Assembly: GCA_030278955.1 (NCBI GenBank)
Contig: JAOANR010000002.1
Span: forward strand, 22,306,057 to 22,370,056
Reading direction: 5' to 3'
Length of the DNA stretch: 64,000 nucleotides
From: Hygrophila difformis
Taxonomy: Eukaryota > Streptophyta > Magnoliopsida > Lamiales > Acanthaceae
Below are positions 43,724 to 54,059 of this stretch, in pieces (the first letter of the stretch is position 1; every line of letters begins with the position of its first letter). The notes below the pieces were generated by a model that was not told the DNA's origin, searched no databases, and saw only the letters and a program-made list of their open reading frames with translations. Position numbers and translations under genes: made by a program.

Positions 43724-45747
43724 ATGGCGGATGGTTCAAGTATTGGCATCGGAAAGAAGGTTACATTGGAAAAAGTGAGTGAGCAATTAGCTCATATGAT
43801 GAATGTGATTAGAGGATTAGGAAATTGCATAGCCACGATGGATGATCAAAATAGGGCAAGGGACACAGTGAATCAACCTCCAACGAGAAGGACAGGAGAG
43901 GAACAAGAAAGAGAAGAAGAATTAAATCAATTAGATGAATTTGAAGATTTGGAAGAAGAGTCGGAAGGACAAGATTCTTATGATGATGGAGGAGATTTTA
44001 GAAGGGAAACCAACAAGTTCCCTAAAGGAGAAACAACAACAACTTCAATACCAACTATCGAGTCACTATGCCACCATTTGATGGATCAAGTGACCCCGAT
44101 GTGTATCTCAATTGGGAAAAGAATATGGATTTGTTCTTCTTACAAACACCTATGGTGGAGAATGAGAAGGCTAGATGTATCGTCTTCGAGTTTACAGGAT
44201 ACGCATTAGAATTGTGGCAACTGGCAACATAGAGAGCTCAAGGCTAGGAGATGAGATATTGGGAGAATTATCACATGGAATGGACTGAAACTAGCCATGA
44301 AGAAAAGGTATGTACCAAAGTAATACAAGAGAACTACTTACAAAAGGTTGCAACAACTCACTTAAGGCTAAAGGAGTGTGGTTGAGTACTTCAATGAGAT
44401 GGAGACTTTGATGACTAGGGCCGAAATTAATGAATAAGAAGAGGACACGGTGTCAAGATTCATTTATGGCCTACATTATGAATACTCCAATGTTATGACC
44501 CTTCATAACTTGGAAATGGTGAGTGAAACCTACCAAATGGCCATAGTATTGGAGGGACAAGCCAAAAGAAGGGGCAAAGCGGTTAGATCCTATTCTGAGG
44601 ATTATACCAAGGATGCAAATGTTAAGAAGCCTCAATTTGAATATAAAAAGACTTACGTGGAGTACAAGAAGCCATAAGAAGGGAATTAAAGAGGGAGAGG
44701 GCAAGAGTACAAACGCGATGACAAGGGGAAAGGTGTGCAAACCCCTAATCAAATGCCTAATGTTGAGAGACACCGAGATATTAGATGTTTTAAGTGCCAA
44801 GGGAGAGGCCATTATTCTAACAAGTGTCCTAACAGGAGAGTGACGATAGTTGATGCTTCGGGAGAGTACTATTCAGAGTGGACAAAGAAGAGGAGGGAGA
44901 ACTGAAGGAGGTACTAGAGGATGTTGAGGAAAATAGTAGTGAGAATGGAGATGGAGATTTCCCTAATCTCAATTGTGTTTCATTCAGGAGTTTGAGCACG
45001 AGGGTGACCAAAGGTAATTCGAGGGAGCATAGAGACAACATCTTCCATTGCCGTTGTGAGGTGAATGGCAAGATTTGTAGTGTCATCATTGAAAATGGGA
45101 GTTGTACCAACATTTTTAGTGAGATGATGGTGAAGTCCTTAGGGCTACCAACATTCCGATCCATACAAATTGCAATGGTTGAGCTAAAGAGGAGAAATGA
45201 GGGTTAGAAAGCAAGCTACCTTTTCCATCAAGATGAGAGGATATGAGGACCAACTCACTTGTGATGTGGTACCTATGCAAGCTTGACACATACTTTTGAG
45301 AAGGCCATGGCAATATGACCAACGGATTGTCTATGATGGATTTGGTAATCGGGTCACTTTCAAGAAAGATGGAAAGGAGGTGGTGATAAAAGCTTTATCG
45401 GTGAAAGGGGATGAAGAAGATCAAGCCTTTCTACATTGGCAATATGTAAGTGAAATGAGGGAAAAACAAAAGACATGTGAGCTTGAAAATAAAAAATGAG
45501 AGAATCAAAAGGTGAGTTGAGTGAGTGGAAAGAGTCAAAAGAAGAGAGTAAAGAAGAGAGTAAAGGAGAGAGTGAGCGAGCTTGTATTTTATAGATGCTA
45601 TATTTGATCTTCCACCTGATAGGGACATTGTTTTTCAGTTTATGAAGACAAAATACCCAAAGAGGTACCCTGAGGATGGCCATGGCTACACCTTCACAAG
45701 GAGAGGTCGAAGCAACTCCAACCTCGAGGTGATGAAGGACGGATTGT
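43724..45747 (+). pseudogene. gag: Element C gag and protease remnant
   Basis: The start (ATG at 43724, MADGSSIGIGKKVTLEKVS) is followed by an acidic linker and several frames: 43724-44209, capsid remains around 44210-44450, 44450-44677, a zinc knuckle region near 44785-44835 (RCFKCQGRGHYSNKC), a protease-like frame at 44878-45207 (SVIIENGSCTNIFS), and a linker at 45296-45499 (RRPWQYDQRIVYDGF). The same order is seen in element B. The protease site has ENG in place of the usual D-x-G. Beyond about 45500 a short segment with FMKTKYPKRYPEDG and RGRSNSN ends at a stop near 45747, and no reverse transcriptase follows. Confidence 0.8.
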
Positions 45748-46072
45748 AAGGCCAAAGGAAGAAAACCATGGAGAAGCTATAGGTAAATATCAAAATTCCT
45801 TACACTCTCATATCCAAATTTATTTTTCTAACTTTACATTTAAAAATTCTAATCATGATATTATTAGAAGGCCAAGTTTGGTATTTGGTTTTGTAGCTAT
45901 TGGAGAAGGAGGACAATGAGGTGTTGACTACAATTTGTCGGTCATGAGGATGAAGCTTTCATTGATTGCAATGAAATCAAGTTTGAAGGGCATAAATCAG
46001 TTCCAAAAATTGGTAAGACCTCATATATTTGAAGACCATAAGGTAGGAATTTCACTTTCAAGTATTCAATTC

Positions 46073-47660
46073 ATTATTGGCCATTTTGCAGAGAATACGC
46101 TTAGAAAGAATTAATCAAACTTGGTGTCTTTTGTGAATGTGGTGATCTTTGGATTTGATAAGCTTCTTTGGAAATGTTTTGGTCTACTTGATGTGACATT
46201 GCAGTTTTTGAACCTCAAAATTGAGAAGTATGCATGCTTAACTGAAAAATTGAGAAATTGTAATGTAAAGAGGACTTTGAGTGAATGTTGGTTGCATTTT
46301 GATTTACCTTAATTTGAATGATATTGTTGAGCCTAAAATAATTTTTGAAGAGTGTGCAACTCAAGGTTTGGTGAACACAAGCTCTAACATCAAATTTCAT
46401 CTTTTTATGGGCAATTTTTGTAAGAAAATAGTCCCCAAAAATAGGTAAAAATTCATTTTTGTTGAATTTGTGATGACTTTTGTGCATGAAAATCTTTATT
46501 GAGATTATTGTGATATGTTTGAGTAAAAGATCAGATTTGATGCATGCTTTTCAAGAATTGACATTCATAGTTCAAAATTAAAAAGTTTGTCGTGGAAATT
46601 GGAGATCATGTGTTTTTCAATGGAAGTTGCTGAAACCTCTTATTTTATTGCTACAAATGAGTTTGAAATGATACTAATGAGGTGTTCAAATTTGATTTTG
46701 CTGAAAATGAATCTGGAAACTAAGTTTCATCATTTTTTGGGCCGTTTTTACAAGAAAATGGGCCCCGAAACTAGATCAAATTTGGTTTTCATGCAAATCT
46801 TAATGGGTGCATTTCTTCAATAGCTAAAATGGACTTTTTATGACTTGTGCGAGCTAATAAATCATGTCTTGAATCATGAGTTTGAGAGATGTGCATCCTT
46901 GAGCTATAAATTAATAAATTGCTTTGAAAAATGTGATTCTTGTACATGTTGGTTGTGTTTTGTGATGTGTGCTTCTTTTGGTTGACATGCATGAGTTTCA
47001 AATAATTATTAAACTTTTTTTGGCTAAAGATTTTGAAGAAATGAACTTGAATGTGAATTTTCATCATTTTTCGGGCCATTGTTGTAAGAAAATTGGCCTC
47101 GGGAACATGTCAAGGTGGGATTTCATGAGATGATTTGTGAGAGCCTTGCATGAGCAGTTACATGTGAATTTTTATGACTTGTATAAGTTGACATTTTTGA
47201 ATTTGGGTCTCATATGGCAAGGTTGTGCATGCTTGATTGAAAAATTAACACTTGATGAGAATTTTGCATCTTTGGTTGTGATTTGCCTTATGACCTGAAT
47301 GTGGATGTACTTGATAAGTTTCAAAGAATTCTTAGTCAATGCTTGGTAGAAGCTTTTGAGGGAGAGAGATTAAATATGAAATTAATTTTTGGGCCATTTT
47401 TGCAAGAAAAGAGACACCGAAAATGAGTCAAAATTGGTTTTGATATAAATCTTTGAGAGTGCCCTGCATGATGAGCTCAAAGGGAATTTTTTTGACTTAC
47501 ATGACTTGGAATTTCAGGATTTGAATTTCATTTCTCAAAGTTATGTATGTTTGAGTGAAAACACAAGAATTAGTAAGAATCATGCATGTGTGGAGCACTT
47601 TTTGATTTACCTTGTGAATGTGAGTGATCTATACATGTATCCAATCATATTTGGGAGATT
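46073..47660 (+). repeat. Degenerate tandem repeat of about 330 bp in the 3' region of element C
   Basis: Anchors resembling GGGCCATTTTTGCAAGAAAA recur at about 46075, 46407, 46738, 47074 and 47391 (spacings 332, 331, 336 and 317). Each is followed by similar AT-rich text with TTTCATG and GAGCTTTG motifs. The copies are strongly diverged. Tandem repeats between pol and the 3' LTR are known from several plant Ty3 lineages. Short frames here are chance. Confidence 0.8.
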
Positions 47661-47799
47661 TAGACTTTGTTGCATGAAATTGACAAGCATTCAATTTGTA
47701 TTTCATATATTGAGCTTGAAACTTATTGCAAAATTTTCTTATATTATAGGTTGATGGAACAACCTTGTTTTAAAGGAGGGGGAGATGGTGTGAGCACCA

Positions 47800-48731
47800 T
47801 GACGAAGGATTCTAGAAGCCAATATAGCTTGAGCATGAAGGATAAGAATGAGAAATAGGAGGCCAAGGAGATGAGGATGACGGACCATGAAGACCCTGTC
47901 GTGTCCAGGGCGGCATTCAGCCTATTAGCGCCTCAAGAAATCCCCGTGCACCAATCTGGGCGCCACCTGCTGAAGATTTGGAATTGAAAACACTGAACCT
48001 ATAGTGAAGGGTGCCAGAAAGAGGAGTGGCACCCAAAACCATGCCCGAGTTCCAATTTTAAGCTTGAAGCCACTGAAGCTGCATCAATCTGGAAGGCTCC
48101 ACTCAGTGGACTAGCGCCGAACACCTTGCTGGAGCACCACCCAAGGCCCATTTTGCTGATGTTTCCGGTTTTGTGCTAATTTCACCTTACCCATGAGGAT
48201 TCCGACCCTCCATTACCCTATTTAGCCTAATTCCTTTTCTTCTCCACTTTTTCCATGTATTTTCAGTGGGTTTTTACTAGATTTAATCTTGGGGATCATT
48301 ATGTTCGCCTTAAACCCCATTTTCTATCTTAGTATTTCATTGTAATTACATTTCTAACTTCTAGGGTTATATGTTTGGATTGGGGGCAGAGAGCACACAA
48401 TTCACCTTTCATTTATCAAAGTTCATCTCTGTTTGTTCATCTTCTTGAGGGTATCAAGGGTTTATCATCTTGAGAATCAAGGGTTACTTCATTTTCACCT
48501 CAAAACTGGGTCTAGTCACATTGGACTGTATTAGGTTCGTCTTTTTCAATTGGATTGCAAGTTTTCATTGAGTTAAATATGTTCATTGATGCGTTTTAGG
48601 TTTAGTTCTTGGGAGCTTGATCCTCACCCCTTTTTACTTTATCAAAATCATTATTTCATTGAACCCACTTGCCCTATCCCCTTGTTTTGCTTTTGTTGCT
48701 TGTGTGTTGGATTCATTGCTTGCATACATCA
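47800..48731 (+). repeat. 3' LTR of element C
   Basis: 932 bp starting TGACGAAGGATTCTAG and ending GCATACATCA, preceded by the purine tract at 47772-47788. It carries a decayed GGCGCC array and a weak TATA-like CTATTTAG at 48218. Confidence 0.85.
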
Positions 48732-48736
48732 GGTAC

Positions 48737-48975
48737 GTTTTTGCGGTGTATGCTCCCCCGAGTAATATGGAACGACGGCGGACTTGGCATACTATTAGAC
48801 TAATTTCAGATAAGATCATTGGGTCTTGTACTCTTGTGGGAGACTAGAACCAAATCCTCACATCTAATGAAGTTTGGGGAGGGCTTTTCAAGTTGGCTAG
48901 CGCGGTGGAGGGATCTTTACTTTGTCCCGCCCTTTGGGAGACTTGCATAGAATTTTTAAATGCTTGGATCATTGT
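48737..48975 (+). pseudogene. LINE-1 endonuclease domain, second part
   Basis: The translation continues directly from 32952 with VFAVYAPPSNMERRRTWHT, then TLVGD with a stop (48847) in place of the next residue, and NQILTSNEVWGGLFKLASA. YAPP and GDFN-type motifs are signatures of L1 endonucleases. The LINE-1 sequence is lost close to 48975, where minus-strand LINE-2 sequence begins. Confidence 0.8.
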
Positions 48976-51900
48976 ATGGGTAAGATTGAGAAGAAACCCG
49001 ACAATTAAGAAACAAATGTTCTTGCGTCTCCTCAGCAGCACGACACAAGTAACAGATGGACGGGCCATTGATCCCTTTGGACTGAAGGACCTCCCAAGAA
49101 AGCAATACACCCCTGATAGCTTTCCAAATCACAATGGATCGACGTCGTGGTATGAAATTAGCCCAGATCCACGCTCCCCAAGATGTCGCCGGGTAAGAGG
49201 GCCGCAGGTGGCTGTAAGCTAACTTGGATGTGATTTTGCCAGTAGCCGTTTTAGTCCATACACGAAGATCACTGGAGTTGGAAGAAATTCTGACATCCAG
49301 GATAGCGCGGATGAGGTCCGGATAATTTGCAACAAAATTAGATGTAAAATGCCAAGCCCCCTCAATAAAATAATCAGCAATGGGTTGTTGGAAAAATTCC
49401 CTAACGTCCATGGGAATGTCCAAGACATCTGCAATAACACAACCGGCCCAATTGTCGAGCCAGAATCGAACACTGGAGTTGGCGCCCACAATCCAGGCTT
49501 CCTTTTCTATAAGCTGCCTTGCGTGACTCAAGCACGGGGAGCGGATAGAAGACAAGAGATAGTGGGGACGGGGGGCGCCCTGGACGAACCATCGTTCTTT
49601 GAGAAACCCGAGAGACGGATGGCCCTGGAGGATGTCCCAAGCGAGCTTCATAATGTAGGCTTCATTCGCAGCTCGGATGGAGCGAATGCCAAGCCCCCCT
49701 TCCTCAATGGGGTTGCAAACCCGTTTCCATCCGACTGTGAAATTATGGGCCTTCTTAATATCCCCAGTCCAAATAAAATTGCGGCAAGCAGCTTCTATAC
49801 GCTTGACCTGCAGACGCGGCCAGCGATATATCATCATAGAATGCACCGTGGAAGCGATGACCACATGATTGACCAGACAAATCCTGCCCGCCATCGAGAG
49901 AGAAGCTCCCTTCCATCTACCAAATTTCTTGAGCATCAAATCTGTAAACTCCCTGAAATACTGGTTTCTAGGCGAGCCAATGAATATCGGACAACCAAGG
50001 TATTTGAAGGGAAACCTGCCTGCCGGAATGCGATAATCCACTAGCACTCTTCGCTTGAGACTGGTATTAACAAATTTGCCAAAATAAATTCGAGACTTGG
50101 CCGGATTGTGCGCCTGTCCTGAGACCACCGCATATGTGGAGAGGATATCATGAATATTATGAATAGACCTGTCATCGCCTTGGCAGAAGAACACAATGTC
50201 GTCTGCGTAGAAGAGGAAGGGGGGCAGCCGGCAGGAGCGACTTGCGCGTGCAAGCTGGATTTCCCCTGCGCGAATTCGGTTATTAATCCATAGGCCAAGA
50301 ACCTCCTCGGCCATGCAAAATAGAAGTGGTGATAAAGGATCCCCTTGTCGAACACCTCGGCCACAAGAGAAAAAGCCCCGAGGCACCCCATTAATAAGCA
50401 CAGAAACTTTGGCCGATGTCAGGATGGCACGAACAATAGAGCAGAATTTACGATTGAAGCCCAACCGATTAGCAACATATAAAAGAAAATCCCAACGGAC
50501 CGTGTCGAATGCTTTAGTGATGTCTATTTTAAGACCGATGCCGCCCTTTTTAGATCTGCTCAGACTGTTGAAGCATTCCGACGCTAGTGCAATGCAGTGG
50601 TGAATGTTACGACCCGGAATGAAGCCAAATTGAAGAGGGCTGAGGTGCTTCCCAAGCAGAGGGCCGAGCCGGGCAGCAAGAATGCGAGTGATGATCTTGA
50701 ATAGAAAGTTGCAAAGATTAATCGGCCTATAGTCCTCAATCCTAACCGCTCCATCTTTTTTGGGGACGAGGACAATAAAATTGTTGTTGATGCCCAACGG
50801 CATGTGCTCTTGAGAGAAGAAATATTGGACCGCCTTACAAAGATCCTGTTGAATGAATGACCAACACTTGTGATAAAAAATACCTCCAAACCCGTCCGGC
50901 CCGGGAGAGCTGTCCGCCGATAGAGCCATGACCGCCTCATGGACCTCCTCCACGCCAGGTATGTAAGTAAGCTGCTTGTTATCATCGTCCGAGATCACAG
51001 GTTCTAGGAAATCAAGGACGGAGAAGTCCGGCATGTCCGCTGGCGAGAGGAATAAGGACGAGTAATAATCAATAATATGTTGCGCAATGTCCTCCGCATT
51101 CTCCGTTACCGTCTCACCAATGGCCATCGAAGAGATCGTATATTTGGAGCGTTTCAGCCGTTGATATTTATGAAAGAAAGCTGTATTACGATCTCCATCT
51201 TTCAACCAAGACGCCCTATTCTTTTGTGATAAGAAATCATATTTCGCCCGCAATTTATGATTGAGTTGAACATGTGCATCCACCTCCTCGCAAAATAGAA
51301 GCTCACTGTCGCCATCACGGTCCAGAGTTTCTTGAATTCCCTGAAGCTGGGAAAAAGCCGCATCCACCTCCTCAAAAATATTACCAAAGGTTGTCACGTT
51401 CCAAGCTTTGATGTGAAGCTTGAGGCGTTTAAGCTTGGCCGCAAATATTGAAATAGGATTAGTACCCGAGGCAGGTGAGTGCCAAGAAGTTTCCGCCATA
51501 ACAAAAAAACTGGTGTCGGATAGCCACATCGACTGAAATCTGAAGGGCCTAGGCGCGGGGGCGCTGGACTCACATTTCAAAAGAATAGGAGTATGGTCCG
51601 AGTTTTGCCTGGCGAGAGTCGTCAGATGTACATTGTCCCAACGTTCCATCACCCCATCCGAGACAAGCACCCGGTCAATCCGAGAAGCCTGAATATTCCG
51701 AGAGGAAGACCGTTTGTACCAAGTAAATTTATGGCCATGGAGGTTGACATCATTGAAATTAGTGGCATTGAGGAAGTCCAGCAAGTCTGTGGAGCTTCGA
51801 CCCTCCCCACCCGAGGCATTAAGGCGCTCATGTGCCCCCAAAGTCGTGTTAAAATCCCCCATGATAATCATGTGATCATGAATGTTGTCCGCAATGTCCA

Positions 51901-52261
51901 ACCAAAGAGCAGAACGCAGGGTTCGATCATTATGCGCATGAACGAATCCCACCCTGTATTCGGAGTTGTTGAACTCAAAATCAAAAATTATAATTTGGTC
52001 CGAATGGAAGACCGGCCTGACCTTGGAGATGAATGTCGCATTGTAGAATGCCCAAATATTAGGACGCTTATTCGCTCGAGAGTTAATTCCAGCAAGTTGT
52101 AGAGAAGTATTATTCCAATAGAAATCCTTAATATCGGAGATGAGAATTTTGGGCTCGGCTATAGCCAACCAGTACGGCTTATGCTTGTAACACAATTCCT
52201 TAAGCGCAATCTGGGATGGTGCATTTCCAATCCCACGGATATTCCAAAACAGAACTCTCAT
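48956..52261 (-). CDS. LINE ORF2: endonuclease, reverse transcriptase, truncated zinc-binding end
   Basis: This 1101-residue protein starts at an ATG at 52261 that overlaps the ORF1 stop (ATGA). Apurinic-type endonuclease: FWNIRGIG (5-12), AEPK (35-38), GDFN (135-138) and SDH (221-223). Reverse transcriptase: SPGPDGF (452-458), KIDITKAFD (578-586), GVRQGDPLSPLLF (636-648) and the catalytic FYADD (684-688). The C-terminal zinc-binding motif CYLCRAAEETQEHLFLNC is cut after its last residues. ORF2 nicks target DNA and copies the LINE RNA at the nick in the nucleus. The frame is free of stops for 3.3 kb, so the insertion is fairly recent, but the lost C-terminus and 3' end should prevent mobility. 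Confidence 0.93.
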   Translation of the reverse strand: MRVLFWNIRGIGNAPSQIALKELCYKHKPYWLAIAEPKILISDIKDFYWNNTSLQLAGINSRANKRPNIWAFYNATFISKVRPVFHSDQIIIFDFEFNNSEYRVGFVHAHNDRTLRSALWLDIADNIHDHMIIMGDFNTTLGAHERLNASGGEGRSSTDLLDFLNATNFNDVNLHGHKFTWYKRSSSRNIQASRIDRVLVSDGVMERWDNVHLTTLARQNSDHTPILLKCESSAPAPRPFRFQSMWLSDTSFFVMAETSWHSPASGTNPISIFAAKLKRLKLHIKAWNVTTFGNIFEEVDAAFSQLQGIQETLDRDGDSELLFCEEVDAHVQLNHKLRAKYDFLSQKNRASWLKDGDRNTAFFHKYQRLKRSKYTISSMAIGETVTENAEDIAQHIIDYYSSLFLSPADMPDFSVLDFLEPVISDDDNKQLTYIPGVEEVHEAVMALSADSSPGPDGFGGIFYHKCWSFIQQDLCKAVQYFFSQEHMPLGINNNFIVLVPKKDGAVRIEDYRPINLCNFLFKIITRILAARLGPLLGKHLSPLQFGFIPGRNIHHCIALASECFNSLSRSKKGGIGLKIDITKAFDTVRWDFLLYVANRLGFNRKFCSIVRAILTSAKVSVLINGVPRGFFSCGRGVRQGDPLSPLLFCMAEEVLGLWINNRIRAGEIQLARASRSCRLPPFLFYADDIVFFCQGDDRSIHNIHDILSTYAVVSGQAHNPAKSRIYFGKFVNTSLKRRVLVDYRIPAGRFPFKYLGCPIFIGSPRNQYFREFTDLMLKKFGRWKGASLSMAGRICLVNHVVIASTVHSMMIYRWPRLQVKRIEAACRNFIWTGDIKKAHNFTVGWKRVCNPIEEGGLGIRSIRAANEAYIMKLAWDILQGHPSLGFLKERWFVQGAPRPHYLLSSIRSPCLSHARQLIEKEAWIVGANSSVRFWLDNWAGCVIADVLDIPMDVREFFQQPIADYFIEGAWHFTSNFVANYPDLIRAILDVRISSNSSDLRVWTKTATGKITSKLAYSHLRPSYPATSWGAWIWANFIPRRRSIVIWKAIRGVLLSWEVLQSKGINGPSICYLCRAAEETQEHLFLNCRVSSQSYPYNDPSI

Positions 52262-53850
52262 TTTTTACGACGCCCTTTGCCATGCTTTGGCTGCAGGTCG
52301 TCCCAGTTCTTAGCCACCGCGAGCTGCATCATCTTACTCGCTTCAGTTATGGGATTAATAATATGTAGCTGGTGTCCTCGTGATCGCGTGATCGGTCCAT
52401 CTATCCGAGAGGGAGGGCAGGCAGGTCCAGCGTCCTTGTCCACAGGATCACTCGGGAAAGGGATAATATGAGTGGAGGGAAGGACTGCACCAAGCTGAGA
52501 ATTAGAATTCTCAGATGTAGGATCCGCACAATCCAAGTTAGCGTGGTCCGAGTAAATTGCCAACTGCATATTATCGTCGGCCGAATCAAGAGAATGCCCA
52601 CCGCGCGCCTGCTCTCTAGGGGACTCCGCCTGCAACCTGTTATCCTCAGAAGGACCAGCTGCTGTCTCCTGGAGCGCTTCAAAGAAATTTGAGGTGGTAG
52701 GGTCCTGCGGCACTCGCGCATTTTTCCGGGGGCTCCGAGGCTTCCATGTCCGCTTAGGAATGGAAAAATTGTCCTCCTGATCTACATCAACATGCTTATT
52801 TGGATGAGCTTGCGGCTTGGGTTTCCTCTTCCTGCAATCCACTGGAAGATGGCCCATAGTGCGGCACGACGTGCAATAGACTGGAACGTTCTCATAAGAC
52901 AAGGAGACATGCAGGAATGAATCCGGGAGATTCAGTTTCACCTTCTCTGGAAGTGTCTCCAAAACATCCACTTCCACCAGAACACGGATAAAATGCCCAA
53001 GCGAACCATCAAGTGCCCGCTCATCAATTTTGATCACACTGCCCACCACTTCCACGATACTCTTAATCACCAACTTATGCCACAGTTCAAAGGGAAGCTC
53101 ATAAATTCTAACCCACACAGGAGCAAGAGAGGACTTCACCTTGTATGGATTAAAATTCGGGATCCAGGGCTGCACTTTTATTCGGCCGTGGTCGAAAGAA
53201 TAGAATTTTGTTCTCAGGATATCGGCACGCAGAGAATCATCTTCAACAAGCACATTATAATAGCCTCTACCAAGAGGGATGGCGAGTGAGGAGATTGTCC
53301 AGAGCTTGCTGAGGAGCCCTTCCAGATTTTGGTGTGTCATCGGCTGATGCCCTTGATCATGTAATACCCTAATAATCACGAATTTAGAGAAAAGCTTGAG
53401 TCTTGCGTCTATAAATTGTTTTTCCAATGTAATCGAAACAATATCACCTGATCGGTCTGGCGGCCGAGCCACCGGAGGGCAGTCGCCTCCTTCGCGTAGG
53501 GCCGCACGTAGCTGCTTAATGGAGTCAGCCTCATGCTGGACGTTGTCGCCTTTGAGGGTATCTGCGTAGGATGGAGCCTGGTGAGGCAGTGAACCATGCG
53601 ACTCTCCGCCTGAGACCCGAGGGAGGAGCCGAGGGGAGAGACGCTCGCCAGGGGATGAAGGACGCGCCTTAGTAGGAGAAGATGCAGCGGCATGCAGAGG
53701 GGCGGCGGGCAGGGTCTGATGCGGGCGGAGAAACCCTTCCACCCATGGGAAGGCTTCGCATAAGCGGGAGAGATCGCCTGGCGAGTAGGAGTGAGTGCGG
53801 GAAATAGTGTGGAGAGGGTCAAGGGAAGAAGACGCAGTCGGGGAAGCCAT
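52258..53850 (-). CDS. LINE ORF1: RNA-binding protein with zinc knuckle
   Basis: This 530-residue protein starts at an ATG at 53850. A low-complexity N-terminus (1-115) precedes the conserved plant LINE ORF1 domain (DUF4283-like, about 130-290, with DGSLGHFIRVLVEVDVLE). A zinc knuckle CTSCRTMGHLPVDC (CX2CX4HX4C) follows directly, then a long disordered basic tail ending KHGKGRRKK. ORF1 coats LINE RNA and chaperones reverse transcription. It is intact. GC content is visibly higher than in the surrounding AT-rich elements. Confidence 0.9.
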   Translation of the reverse strand: MASPTASSSLDPLHTISRTHSYSPGDLSRLCEAFPWVEGFLRPHQTLPAAPLHAAASSPTKARPSSPGERLSPRLLPRVSGGESHGSLPHQAPSYADTLKGDNVQHEADSIKQLRAALREGGDCPPVARPPDRSGDIVSITLEKQFIDARLKLFSKFVIIRVLHDQGHQPMTHQNLEGLLSKLWTISSLAIPLGRGYYNVLVEDDSLRADILRTKFYSFDHGRIKVQPWIPNFNPYKVKSSLAPVWVRIYELPFELWHKLVIKSIVEVVGSVIKIDERALDGSLGHFIRVLVEVDVLETLPEKVKLNLPDSFLHVSLSYENVPVYCTSCRTMGHLPVDCRKRKPKPQAHPNKHVDVDQEDNFSIPKRTWKPRSPRKNARVPQDPTTSNFFEALQETAAGPSEDNRLQAESPREQARGGHSLDSADDNMQLAIYSDHANLDCADPTSENSNSQLGAVLPSTHIIPFPSDPVDKDAGPACPPSRIDGPITRSRGHQLHIINPITEASKMMQLAVAKNWDDLQPKHGKGRRKK

Positions 53851-54059
53851 GGACGGAAGGGAGGAAGGGGAAGAGAGAAACGGCTAGGGTTCCGCCCTCA
53901 AAAACTAAAATTAAATGTCTAAATTAAAAACTAAAATTATAGTAATTAAATAAAACAATAAAATAAATAAATAATTAATTAGCTCAAATAAATAAATAAT
54001 TAAATTATAAAAATAATCAAAAAACTATTTAATAAAAATGTAAAATAAATAATAAAATA

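Larger units (their letters stand above)
32953..48731 (+). mobile_element. Element C: Ty3/gypsy-derived element with decayed gag-protease and no polymerase
   Basis: Ends are TGATGAAGG and GCATACATCA; the target duplication GGTAT/GGTAC flanks it (32948-32952 and 48732-48736). It has a 5' LTR (32953-42872, split by element B), a primer site at 42882, decayed gag and protease at 43724-45747, a 3' region of about 330-bp tandem repeats, a purine tract AAAGGAGGGGGAGATGG (47772-47788) and a 3' LTR at 47800-48731. Reverse transcriptase, RNase H and integrase are absent. The gag-protease type is the same as in element B, so C is probably a deletion derivative of a related family. It inserted into the LINE-1 endonuclease. 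Confidence 0.88.
48956..53905 (-). mobile_element. LINE-2: L1-type retrotransposon, 3' truncated
   Basis: Two long open frames on the minus strand (ORF1 52258-53850, ORF2 48956-52261) preceded by a short GC-rich 5' region (53851-53905). There is no poly(A) tail: ORF2 stops inside the terminal zinc-binding domain and LINE-1 sequence of opposite orientation abuts it near 48975. LINEs are normally truncated at the 5' end, so loss of the 3' end points to a later deletion or rearrangement. The 150 bp after 53905 are AT-rich filler before the CACTA end. Confidence 0.88.

Noticed and set aside
49349..50044. 231-residue plus-strand frame (also 51593-52102)
   Set aside because: Antisense of LINE ORF2, which has unmistakable endonuclease and reverse transcriptase motifs on the minus strand.
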